Positions 45,701 to 57,705 of a DNA stretch of 64,000 nt are shown in pieces. The notes beneath the pieces are model-generated. The model was given only the letters and a program-made list of their open reading frames with translations. It was not told the DNA's origin and did no database searches. The first letter of the stretch is position 1; the number at the start of each line of letters is the position of its first letter. This DNA comes from Saussurea involucrata (lineage: Eukaryota > Streptophyta > Magnoliopsida > Asterales > Asteraceae), in contig CM066322.1 of the NCBI GenBank assembly GCA_033807775.1, positions 17,411,001 to 17,475,000 of the forward strand, in the 5' to 3' direction. Position numbers and translations under genes: made by a program.

Positions 45701-47458
45701 AATCACTATAGGATCCCCATCGGGTGAGTGGATCCTAATTAGCTTTTTGTTGCAAACGATATTGGCATCATTTTCGGCTAACCAGTCCATACCCAACACT
45801 ACATCGAACTCCCCCATAGCCATGGGGTATAACTTCATAGGCAACAGTCTTCCTTCTATATCTACGACACAATTCTCTATTACTTCTTTAACATATACCA
45901 GGCCGTCGTTAGCAGTTTCCACCTCTAGCGCCCTCTCCAACTGTCTAGGTCTCACCCCTAAACATTTCATAAACGTATGCGAAACAAACGAGCGATTCGC
46001 TCCCGAATCAAATAACACATTGGCACACAGTGAGTTTACTAGAAATGTACCTTCCACAACGTCTGGAATTTCCTCCGCTTCTTCCGCAGTCATGCGAAAC
46101 GCGCGCCCCTTAGCGCGTGCCGGCTCCGTTCCCTTCTCACTTCCTCTCTCCACCTGACGATTCCCAACATGAGTTGATCCCCCCTTCTTCAATTGCGGAC
46201 AGTCATATCGTGTGTGTCCAACAACTCCGCATTGAAAACACGATTTCCCCTTGGGACAATCCCTTGACATGTGACCAGGCAAGCCACACCGGTAGCATGA
46301 GTTTGAACCTGCCATGCAATCACCCCGGTGCACCTTGTTGCACTTCGCACATGGTTTCCCAACCGTATCTTTACTTACACGGTTATCAGATCGGAACACT
46401 TTCCCTTTCCCCGAGTCGTTCCTCGCTCCATCCCATTTGCGCTTGTCGCCGCTCTTCTCAGAAGTCTGACGGTTCTTCTCCATTTCAATTAGTTCGGCCG
46501 CATCGATGGCTGTTTGAAAAGTAACGGGGTTTCTTGCCATCACTAGCTCTCGAATATCACTTCTCAGACCGTGAATGTAGTGATTCACTCTTCGCCCCTC
46601 CGTCGGCAAGTACAGGTCGGCGAAACGGGACTTCTCGATAAACTTTGAAGTGTACTCCCGTACCGTCATTCTCCCCTGTTCCAAACCCAGGAATTCTTCT
46701 TCCAGCTTTTTCACTGCCGCGAGTGGGCAGAACTGTGCTTTAAAACGGTCTACAAACGATTCCCACAACATCCCCTTTGCCATTGCAGAGCCCTTTCCCC
46801 CAGTTTCGGCTTCCCACCCGTAAACTGCATCGGATTTTAGCATGGACAAGGCAAACATCACCCTGTCCTCATCAGTGCATTTGCAAGTGTCAAAAACCAG
46901 TTCCATCTCTTTTACCCACCTCATTGCTAGAATCGGGTCACATTCGCCCTTGAACGTAGGGGGCTTGCATGAGGCGAAAACTTTAAAGTTACAACCCTTA
47001 GCTGCCGACTCGTTCACCGCCAAAGACGTCGCTTTCGAATGACTCCCAGTACCAGATTCAACAGGATTTGACAACTCCGCACTTTCCTTGTTTTCAGTCG
47101 CCCCTTTGCTTTCAGAGGCCGTCCCATTGTGTCTGGTGAGGAGAGTTTGTAGAGTTTCCTGGATTTTACCAAGTTCTGTGGCCAAATTCTCTCGAGTGAC
47201 GAATGTGGATCCCCGACCTCGACCACGTCCCCTTGTCGGGTTCTCCCTCCTTACCGTACCCGAACTTTCCTGGATAGAGTCTTCTTGGTTGACGGGCATT
47301 TCCACACTCCTCGTCCTCCCACGACCCCTTCCACGGCCCCTTCCGCGACCCCTTCCGCAACCCCTTCCACGGTTAGCCGGTCCACACTCTAGAGTCTCTT
47401 CTTCTTGGTTCCTTGGTATGACAGGTACTGACTTACTTCTCAAATTCCTTCCAGCCAT
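42745..47458 (-). pseudogene. gag-pol: Gypsy Gag-Pol polyprotein, one frameshift
   Basis: Starts [11 protein letters not shown] at 47458. In order: Arg/Gly-rich N-terminus; Gag ([19 protein letters not shown]); zinc knuckles ([28 protein letters not shown]); protease ([11 protein letters not shown]); RT ([21 protein letters not shown] with the catalytic DD); RNase H ([14 protein letters not shown]). Then at about 44390 an extra C (CTTCCGTCCC against CTTCGTCCC in the second copy) shifts the frame. The second part holds the end of RNase H, the integrase zinc finger ([12 protein letters not shown] ... CITC), the D,D,E core ([40 protein letters not shown]) and a chromodomain-like end ([18 protein letters not shown]). 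Only this indel separates it from an intact single-ORF polyprotein of about 1,560 residues. Confidence 0.92.
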
Positions 47459-47482
47459 AATGCTAATTCTGAAAGAAAACAA

Positions 47483-47735
47483 TCATTAACTCTTGCCAGA
47501 CATGACACCACTACATTGCTATAAAAGGTAATTGAAGCACACACATGTACCTGTAAGTTCGTAATTGCACTGGCCAGGTGCAATCCCAAACTTACCTTAC
47601 ACGTTTGTCCTTTTCACCTTATTCCTAAGCGCATTTATAGTGATCGTCCCTAGAGGCAAACCTACATCTCGGCTGTGTTCCTCTTCCTACAGTTTAAGTT
47701 TAGGCCCTAATGGTCACCTAAATCCCTTAAACTAA
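47483..47735 (-). other. Gypsy leader between LTR and gag
   Basis: Non-coding 5' leader of the element (minus strand), with no ORF of note. Confidence 0.6.
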
Positions 47736-47748
47736 GGCTCTGATACCA
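47736..47748 (-). other. Gypsy primer binding site
   Basis: The minus strand reads TGGTATCAGAGCC two bases after the LTR end: initiator Met-tRNA type. Confidence 0.88.
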
Positions 47749-47750
47749 AT

Positions 47751-49548
47751 TGTAACGTCCCATAAAGAAGGTCATACAATATACCATAAACTGAGCGTTT
47801 TACAATGCAAACAGAATTAGTTGTCCATTACATTTAACATATGAGCTTAACAAAATGACAGCTGAAGTCTAACTATCCACAGCCGAGCTCTAAACTAAGG
47901 TTAATCATCTATCTTGGAGTCGCTCTATCTCCAAGCCACAATCCTCCCGTCTTTAGTTCTTAACACTTGAGCCTGAAGTTCGCTTACCTAAAAATGGTTT
48001 AGTTTTGAAAAGCGAGGGTTAGACCAAAAGGTCTAGTGAATTCCCTCCGTAAAACTACATGTATAATATGAAATCATTTGTTAAAATGCATAACAGTCAT
48101 CATATATGGTACTGCACTGTGTAATGGATCACTTAACCATTCACGATCGGGGCCCAAGCAGACTCCCCTTTCGCCCTCTCGTATCGGGGCCCAAGCAGAC
48201 TCTCCGATACCCGCCTAGGAGGAAACGAATTCCAACCTACCGTCTCGTCATACCAAGCCAAGGAATCATCAGATCCCGAGGCTCATTAATCCCACAGTAC
48301 AGACCGACATCACATAACATGCACATACGATTCATAAAACATTTGACTCTTTATAAATCATACGCATCATTTCAACATATCAAACCTTTCTTTTCTTTCA
48401 TGCATATCAGTTCATAAGTATTTCATGCTTAATAAAACCATAATCAGTAAAAGGATCATCTAACATTTACGTCGTAAAAGAGGTTTAGGGAACTCACCTG
48501 ATTGTAGTGTTCTTCCTACACTTGCCCCGTTCCAACCGTAACCTATTAATTTAATTATATAAGAATATAATTAGTCTTACTAATCCTTTAAACTTGGACC
48601 GTCCTCCCTTAACTCGATTCTAGCATGGGTAGACGTTCTCTCGGCCAAACCCCTAAGGGAAGAGTCTCGCTGGAAAAAGCCTTGCGAAAAGCTGCTTTGC
48701 GCAACAGGTGCTTGCGAAAAGTTAACTTTTCGCAACAGGCGTTTGCGAAAAGTTCACTTCTCGCAACAGGCACTTGCGAAAAGTTCACTTTTCGCAACAG
48801 GCGCTTGCGAAAAGTTCACTTTTCGCAGTAGACGCTTGCGAAAAGTTCACTCTGTGCCAAGGGCACTGTTCATCGTCTTCTTCGCCGAGACACAGGTCAA
48901 AACTCGCCTAAGGCTTATCTTTCGTTTCTAAAGGCTGACCACCAAGAAATATCCTTTTTTTTTAACATCAAAATTCGTTCATTCCTAACTTAAATCGAGA
49001 AACCGAATGGTTTTTCCCTTGGAATCCCGCAGGTCTGCCATTACTTCCCAAGGTCTCAAAACCCAACCCCTAAGAACCCTTCTCAGACGAATTTAGAATT
49101 TAGCACTAACACCTATTGTTCGAAAATCTGAAATGTAAAGCTAGGGGCTCAAAGCATTCGATAATGGTGAAACTAGGTGGAAATCCCAGCTGACTTCACC
49201 CATTTCGACCCAGACATAAAACCCACAGAGGAGAGAAAGCATGAACTTGAAGAATACCAAGAGGGTGTGGATAATTACCTGAACAGAATTTCTTCTTGCA
49301 CAAAACTCAAATTCCTCCCCAACAAGCACCACCAACACGTCTCCTTCTTCTTCCTTTCTCAACACAGCCGCCAACAGTTTACAGTATTAGGAATAATACT
49401 GATTGATTTTGACATTAAATGAAAGATGCCCTAGGGATTTGGGCCCAAAGGCCATATTCAATATTAATAAGGCCCCTTTATGCCAACTTTCATTTTTTCT
49501 TAATTTGGCCACCAAACTTTTCCTTTAAATAAATATTGGGTTATTACA
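47751..49548 (-). repeat. Gypsy LTR 2 (shared middle LTR)
   Basis: 1,798 bp, nearly identical to LTR 1. It serves as 5' LTR of the full internal region and 3' LTR of the partial one. The palindromic array is at about 48681-48850 with one more unit than LTR 1. Confidence 0.9.
48681..48850. repeat. 31-bp tandem palindromic repeats in LTR 2
   Basis: Five to six units built on GCGAAAAG ... CTTTTCGC; one has GTTAAC in place of GTTCAC. Confidence 0.85.
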
Positions 49549-49586
49549 ACCTCCCCTCCTTAGAAGAATTCCGTCCCCGGAATTCC

Positions 49587-51627
49587 TCATTGGAAAAGAT
49601 GCGGGTACCTTTCCCTCATTTCAGACTCCAGCTCCCACGTAGCCTCGGGGCCCTTGTGATGTTGCCACTGCACCCTCACTAGTCTGAGTTCTTTGTTTCG
49701 TGACTTTCTTACCTTGATATCCGTGACGGCCTCGGGTTCCTCTACAAAGTTCAATCTTTCATCCACTTTGATGTCGTTTAACGGCACTGCCTTAGTCACG
49801 TTAGCCAAACACTTCCTTAGATTTGACGCGTGAAACGCATTATGGATGCCATTTAATTCTTCGGGTAGATCCAGTCTGTAAGCCACTTCACCAATTCGTT
49901 CCGTAATCGCAAACGGTCCGATATAACGTAGGCTTAACTTCCCACGTCTCCCAAATCGCCCCACTCCCTTCCAAGGTGACACCTTCAGTAGTACGTGATC
50001 TCCGACTTGGAATTCTATGTCTTTTCGTCTTTTATCCGCATAACTCTTTTGCCGGTCGCGAGCGACCTTCAGTCTTTCGCGCACTTGGACTATTTTGTCC
50101 GAAGTCTGTTGAACAATTTCGGGCCCAGCCAACTGCCTCTCCCCAACTTCATTCCAACATAATGGCGTCCGACACTTTCTACCGTACAATGCCTCAAATG
50201 GCGCCATCTTGATGCTCGAATGATAACTGTTGTTGTAGGCGAACTCAACCAATGGCAGATGCCTTTCCCATGACCCTTGAAAATCTAGAGCACATGCCCT
50301 CAACATGTCTTCTAACGTTTGGATCGTTCGCTCGCTCTGCCCGTCGGTCTGAGGATGATAAGCGGTGCTCATCTTGATCTGCGATCCCATTTCTCTTTGG
50401 AAGCTCCTCCAGAACTTGGAGGTAAATCTGCTATCCCGATCAGATACAATCGACGAGGGTACCCCGTGAAGGGTTACAATTCCGTCGATGTATAATTTGG
50501 CTAATTGTTCCATTGAGTAGGACTCTCTTATCGGCAAGAAGTGAGCTGATTTCGTGAGTCGATCCACAACTACCCAAATGGCGTCGTAGCCCTTCGTAGT
50601 CCTAGGCAAATAGGTCACGAAGTCCATCGTGATTTGATCCCACTTCCACACTGGTATATCTAACGACTGAAGTTTTCCGTACGACCTTTGATGTTCAATC
50701 TTCACACGTGAACACGTTATGCAGGTCTCAACAAGGTGAGCCACATCCTTTTTCATCCCAGGCCACCAATAATCTTTTTTTTTTTGGAAAGGGTTCCTGG
50801 GCCTTCGGCCCAGTACATCCCTGGAAAATACACCGACCGCGAAGTAATGCAGTCCTGAGATAATCCCCAGTGGCCACAAATGTTGAGTGTGGGATTTGAA
50901 CCCGGGCCGTAGGTCTCCGTACATTTTGTTTGTTCCTGGGTGAATCGTGTACTTGGATTTGTGAGCCTCTTCCAGAATCATCTTCCTGAGCTCCCCGATC
51001 TTCGGGACCCAAATCCTCCCATTGAAACACTTCACCCCTCGCCCATCCTCTACTAGTGAGGTCAGTTGCCCGACCAGTCTTTCCTTCTTGAGGTCGTTAG
51101 CACCGAGCGCTTCGGCTTGACACTTCTTTATCTCGACCAGCAAGTTAAAGGTCACTTCAGCTCTCATAGCCACAATGCTGGGGACCTCGTTCCTTTCTTT
51201 GCGACTTAAAGCGTCCGCCACTACATTCGCCTTCCCTGGGTGGTACTCGACCTTACAATCGTAATCGGTCAACAGCTCGATCCATCTTCTTTGACGCATA
51301 TTCAACTCTTTCTTATCAAAGAGGTGACATAGGCTCTTATGGTCTGTGAAAATCTGGCACTTCGTCCCGTACAGGTAATGCCGCCAAATTTTCAAGGCAA
51401 AAACCACTGCCGCCAATTCTAAGTCGTGCGTAGGATATCGAGCTTCGTGATCTTTTAACTGCCGGGAGGCATAAGCAATCACCTTTCCTCTTTGCATGAG
51501 TACACAACCTAAGCCGAGTTTTGACGCGTCACTGAATACCACAAAGTCATCTGACCCAACTGGTAATGTCAGCACGGGAGCGCTGCTCAACATGTCCTTC
51601 AATCTTTGGAAAGCTTCCTCTTGCTTC
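49587..51627 (-). pseudogene. pol: Gypsy Pol, 5' deleted, with in-frame SINE
   Basis: Holds part of RNase H ([18 protein letters not shown]), the whole integrase and the chromodomain-like end, all in one frame. It lacks the extra C that breaks the first copy (it reads [14 protein letters not shown]). Everything upstream (gag, protease, RT) is deleted: at 51626-51629 the sequence passes into LTR sequence, so the N-terminal residues of this frame are LTR-coded. A SINE fragment replaces one Gln codon between GDLR and DYWWPG, inside the integrase zinc-finger region, adding 43 residues without a stop or shift. Confidence 0.88.
50775..50908 (-). mobile_element. 5'-truncated SINE inside the Gypsy integrase
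   Basis: Minus-strand reading: GGCCCGGGTTCAAATCCCAC (B box GGTTCAAATCC), then TTTGTGGCCACTGGGGAT shared with the SINE at 1200, ending in an A-rich tail (poly-T at 50775-50785 on the plus strand). The intact copy at 43933 has only TTGCC here, giving a net gain of 129 bp. There is no target duplication; a GCC/CC overlap at the 5' end suggests microhomology-aided insertion. Confidence 0.87.
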
Positions 51628-52187
51628 CTTAAATCGAGAAACCGAATGGTTTTTCCCTTGGAATCCCGCAGGTCTGCCATTACTTCCCAAGGTCTCAAAA
51701 CCCAACCCCTAAGAACCCTTCTCAGACGAATTTAGAATTTAGCACCAACACCTATTATTCGAAAATCTGAAATGTAAAGCTAGGGGCTCAAAGCATTCGA
51801 TAATGGTGAAACTAGGTGGAAATCCCAGCTGACTTCACCCATTTCGACCCAGACATAAAACCCACAGAGGAGAGAAAGCATGAACTTGAAGAATACCAAG
51901 AGGGTGTGGATAATTACCTGAACATAATTTCTTCTTGCACAAAACTCAAATTCCTCCCCAACAAGCACCACCAACACGTCTCCTTCTTCTTCCTTTCTCA
52001 GCACAGCCGCCAACAGTTTACAGTATTAGGAATAATATTGATTGATTTTGACATTAAATGAAAGCTGCCCTAGGGATTTGGGCCCAAAGGCCATATTCAA
52101 TATTAATAAGGCCCCTTTATGCCAACTTTCATTTTTTCTTAATTTGGCCACCAAACTTTTCCTTTAAATAAATATTGGGTTATTACA
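51628..52187 (-). repeat. Gypsy LTR 3, partial
   Basis: 560 bp matching the end of LTR 1 from about 42149 to 42706. The rest of the LTR, the primer site and gag were lost in the deletion. Confidence 0.9.
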
Positions 52188-53239
52188 AACTCCTAATAAC
52201 AGAGAAGTAGAGATTACGAGAACATCAAGAACAGTACTGTGCAACTCCTATTAACAGAAAAGCATAAGGAATAGCACTGTGCAACTCCTACTAACAGTGA
52301 AGCATCAAGAACAGTACTGTGCAACTCCTACCAACAGATGGGGTTGAGAATGGGGAAGCAATTAAAGTTGTAATTATACCCTTTTATTTAATTATTGATC
52401 ATAAACTATTCTTTACCAAATGTTCTATAAAAAAATTTATTATTATTATTGATTATGATATTTTATCTTCACGTGTGTAATTCAAATATTATTAAATTTG
52501 GTATATAACTGTATTTAGGTTGTTTTCAGGAAAAAAACTTTATTTAGGTTCAACCCATTATTAGCAATGTTAATCAAGAAGCAAAAGGAAGAGATCACAG
52601 TACAATTTCAGCAGCTTCATTACCTCATTTACCTCAACTCATCAAGAAAAGTGTGCAACTCCTACTAACAGAGAAGTAGAGATTACAAGAACATCAAGAA
52701 CAGTACTGTGCAACTCCTACTAACAGAAAAGCATCAAGAATAGCATTGTGAAACTCCTACTAACAGAGAAGCATCAAGAACAGTACTGTGCAACTCCTAC
52801 CAACAGATGGGGTTGAGAATGGGGAAGCAATTAAACTTGTAATTATACCCTTTTATTTAATTATTGATCATAAACTATTCTTTATCAAATGTTCTATAAA
52901 AAACTTTATTATTATTATTGATTATGATATTTTATCTTCACGTACGTAATTCAAATATTATTAAATTTGGTATATAACTGTATTTAGGTTGTTTTCAGAA
53001 AAAAAAACTTTATTTAGGTTCAACCCATTATTAGCAATGTTAATCAAGAAGTAAAAGGAAGACATCACAGTACAATTTCAGCAGCTTCATTGCCTCATTT
53101 ACGTCAACTCATCAAGAAGAGTGTGCAACTCCTACTAACAGAGAAGTAGAGATTACGAGAACCTCAAGAACAGTACTGTACAACTCCTACTAACAGATAA
53201 GCATCAAGAACAGTATTGTGCAACTCCTACCAACAGATG

Positions 53240-56200
53240 GGGTTGAGAATGGGGAAGCAATTAAACTTGTAATTATACCCTTTTATTTAATTATTGATCA
53301 TAAACTATTCTTTATCAAATGTTCTATAAAAAACTTTATTATTATTATTGATTATGATATTTTATCTTCACGTACGTAATTCAAATATTATTAAATTTGG
53401 TATATAACTGTATTTAGGTTGTTTTCAGAAAAAAAAACTTTATTTAGGTTCAACCCATTATTAGCAATGTTAATCAAGAAGTAAAAGGAAGAGATCACAG
53501 TACAATTTCAGCAGCTTCATTGCCTCATTTACCTCAACTCATCAAGAAGAGTGTGCAACTCCTACTAACAGAGAAGTAGAGATTACGAGAACCTCAAGAA
53601 CAGTACTGTACAACTCCTACTAACAGATAAGCATCAAGAACAGTATTGTGCAACTCCTACCAACAGATGGGGTTGAGAATGGGGAAGCAATTAAACTTGT
53701 AATTATACCCTTTTATTTAATTATTGATCATAAACTATTCTTTACCAAATGTTCTATAAAAAAATTTATTATTATTACTGATTATGATATTTTATCTTCA
53801 CGTACTTAATTCAAATATTATTAAATTTGGTATATAACTGTATTTAGGTTGTTTTCAGAAAAAAAAACTTTAGTTAGGTTCAACCCATTATTAGCAATAT
53901 TAATCAAGAAGCAAAAGAAAGAGATCACAGTACAATTTCAGCACCTTCATTGCCTCATTTACCTCAACTCATCAAGAAGAGTGTGCAACTCCTACTAACA
54001 GAGAAGTAGAGATTACGAGAACATCAAGAACAGTACTGTGCAACTCCTACTAACAGAGAAGCATCAAGAATAGCACTGTGCAACTCCTACTAACAGAGAA
54101 GCATCAAGAACAGTACTGTGCAACCCCTACCAACAGATGTGGTTGAGAATGGGGAAGCAATTAAACCCTTTTATTTAATTATTGATCATAAACTATTCTT
54201 TACCAAATGTTCTATAAAAAAATTATTATTATTGATTATGATATTTTATCATCACGTACATAATTCAAAAATTATTAAATTTCGTATATAACTGTATTTA
54301 TGTTGTTTTCAGAAAAAAACTTTATTTAGGTTCAACCCATTATTAGCAATGTTAATCAAGAAGCAAAAGGATGAGATCACAGTACAATTTCAGCAGCTTC
54401 ATTGCCTCATTTCCTCAACTCATCAAGAAGACTGTGCAACTCCTACTAACAGAGAAATAGAGATTACGAGAACATCAAGAACAGTACTGTGCAACACCTA
54501 CTAACAGATAAGCATCAGGAACAGTATTGTGCAACTCCTACCAACAGATGGGGTTGAGAATGGGGAAGCAATTAAACTTGTAATTATACCCTTTTATTTA
54601 ATTATTGATCATAAACTATTCTTTACCAAATGTTCTATAAAAAATTATTATTATTACTGATTATGATATTTTATCTTCACGTACGTAATTCAAATATTAT
54701 TAAATTTGGTATATAACTGTATTTATGTTGTTTTCAGAAAAAAAACTGTATTTAGGTTCAACCCATTATTAGCAATGTTAATCAAGAAACAAAAGGAAGA
54801 GATCACAGTACAATTTCAGCACCTTCATTGCCTCATTTACCTCAACTCATCAAGAAGAGTGTGCAACTCCTACTAACAGAGAAGTAGAGATTGTGAGAAC
54901 ATCAAGAACAGCACTGTGCAACTCCTACTAACAGAGAAGCATCAAGAACAGTTCTGTGCAACTCCTACTAACAGAGAAGCATCAAGAACAATACTGTGCA
55001 ACACCTACCAACAGATGGGGTTGAGAATGGGGAAGCAATTAAACTTGTAATTATACCCTTTTATTTAATTATTGATCATAAACTATTCTTTACCAAATGT
55101 TCTATAAAAAATTTATTATTATTACTGATTATGATATTTTATCTTCACGTACTTAATTCAAATATTATTAAATTTGGTATATAACTGTATTTAGGTTGTT
55201 TTCAGAAAAAAACTTTAGTTAGGTTCAACCCATTATTAGCAATATTAATCAAGAAGCAAAAGAAAGAGATCACAGTACAATTTCAGCACCTTCATTGCCT
55301 CATTTACCTCAACTCATCAAGAAGAGTGTGCAACTCCTACTAACAGAGAAGTAGAGATTACGAGAACATCAAGAACAGTACTGTGCAACTCCTACTAACA
55401 GAGAAGCATCAAGAATAGCACTGTGCAACTCCTACTAACAGAGAAGCATCAAGAACAGTATTGTGCAACCCCTACCAACAGATGTGGTTGAGAATGGGGA
55501 AGCAATTAAACTTGTAATTATACCCTTTTATTTAATTATTGATCATAAACTATTCTTTACCAAATGTTCTATAAAAAAATTATTATTATTATTGATTATG
55601 ATATTTTATCTTCACGTACATAATTCAAAAATTATTAAATTTCGTATATAACTGTATTTATGTTGTTTTCAGAAAAAAACTTTATTTAGGTTCAACCCAT
55701 TATTAGCAATGTTAATCAAGAAGCAAAAGGATGAGATCACAGTACAATTTCAGCAGCTTCATTGCCTCATTTCCTCAACTCATCAAGAAGACTGTGCAAC
55801 TCCTACTAACAGAGAAGTAGAGATTACGAGAACATCAAGAACAGTACTGTGCAACACCTACTAACAGATAAACATCCAGAACAGTATTGTGCAACTCCTA
55901 CCAACAGATGGGGTTGAGAATGGGGAAGCAATTAAACTTGTAATTATACCCTTTTATTTAATTATTGATCATAAACTATTCTTTACCAAATGTTCTATAA
56001 AAAAATTTATTATTATTACTGATTATGATATTTTATCTTCACGTACGTAATTCAAATATTATTAAATTTGGTATATAACTGTATTTATGTTGTTTTCAGA
56101 AAAAAAAAACTGTATTTAGGTTCAACCCATTATTAGCAATGTTAATCAAGAAACAAAAAGAAGAGATCACAGTACAATTTCAGCACCTTCATTGCCTCAT

Positions 56201-57705
56201 TTACCTCAACTCATCAAGAAGAATGTGCAACTCCTACTAACAGAGAAGTAGAGATTGTGAGAACATCAAGAACAACACTGTGCAACTCCTACTAACAGAG
56301 AAGCATCAAGAACAGTTATGTGCAACTCCTACTAACAGAGAAGCATCAAGAACAGTAATGTGCAACACCTACCAACAGATGGGGTTGAGAATGGGGAAGC
56401 AATTAAACTTGTAATTATACCCTTTTATTTAATTATTGATCATAAACTATTCTTTACCAAATGTTCTATAAAAAAATTATTATTATTATTGATTATGATA
56501 TTTTATCTTCACGTGCGTAATTCAAATATTATTAAATTTGGTATATAACTGTATTTAGGTTGTTTTCAGAAAAAAACTTTATTTAGGTTCAACCCATTAT
56601 TAACAATGTTAATCAAGAAGTAAAAGGAAGAGATCACAGTATAATTTCAGCAGCTTCATTGCCTCATTTACGTCAACTCATCAAGAAGAGTGTGCAACTC
56701 CTACTAACAGAGAAGTAGAGATTACGAGAACCTCAAGAACAGTACTGTACAACTCCTACTAACAGATAAGCATCAAGAACAGTATTGTGCAACTCCTACC
56801 AACAAATGGGGTTGAGAATGGGGATGCAATTAAACTTGTAATTATACCCTTTTATTTAATTATTGATCATAAACTATTCTTTATCAAATGTTCTATAAAA
56901 AAATTTATTATTATTATTGATTATGATATTTTATCTTCACGTACATAATTCAAAAATTATTAAATTTCGTATATAACTGTATTTATGTTGTTTTCAGAGA
57001 AAAACTTTATTTAGGTTCAACCCATTATTAGCAATGTTAATCAAGAAGCAAAACGATGAGATCACAGTACAATTTCAGCAACTTCATTACCTCATTTCCT
57101 CAACTCATCAAGAAGACTGTGCAACTCCTACTAACAGAGAAGTAGAGATTACGAGAACATCAAGAACAGTACTGTGTAACACCTACTAACAGATAAGCAT
57201 CAAGAACAGTATTGTGTAACTCCTACCAACAGATGGGGTTGAGAATGGGGAAGCAATTAAACTTGTAATTATACCCTTTTATTTAATTATTGATCATAAA
57301 CTATTCTTTACCAAATGTTCTATAAAAAAATTTATTATTATTACTGATTATGATATTTTATCTTCACGTACGTAATTCAAATATTATTAAATTTGGTATA
57401 TAACTGTATTTATGTTGTTTTCAGAAAAAAAACTGTATTTAGGTTCAACCCATTATTAGCAATGTTAATCAAGAAACAAAAAGAAGAGATCACAGTACAA
57501 TTTCAGCACCTTCATTGCCTCATTTACCTCAACTCATCAAGAAGAGTGTGCAACTCCTACTAACAGAGAAGTAGAGATTGTGAGAACATCAAGAACAGCA
57601 CTGTGCAACTCCTACTAACAGAGAAGCATCAAGAACAGTTCTGTGCAACTCCTACTAACAGAGAAGCATCAAGAACAGTACTGTGCAACACCTACCAACA
57701 GATGG
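53240..57705. repeat. higher-order repeat, copy 1
   Basis: A segment of about ten monomers recurs 4,465 bp further on with only scattered single-base changes. For example, 54996 matches 59461, 55463 matches 59928 and 57226 matches 61690. The exact ends lie within about 70 bp of the stated limits. Confidence 0.85.

Larger units (their letters stand above)
40942..52187 (-). mobile_element. compound Ty3/Gypsy chromovirus (Tekay-like): LTR-internal-LTR-internal-LTR
   Basis: One 5-bp duplication AACTC (40937-40941 and 52188-52192) brackets 11.2 kb. Read on the plus strand: 3' LTR (40942-42706), full internal region with gag-pol on the minus strand (42707-47750), a second complete LTR (47751-49548), a second partial internal region (49549-51627) and the end of a third LTR (51628-52187). 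Sharing of the middle LTR and the single duplication indicate unequal recombination after one insertion, then a deletion. The chromodomain-like C-terminus and initiator Met-tRNA primer fit Tekay/Del chromoviruses. Confidence 0.88.
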
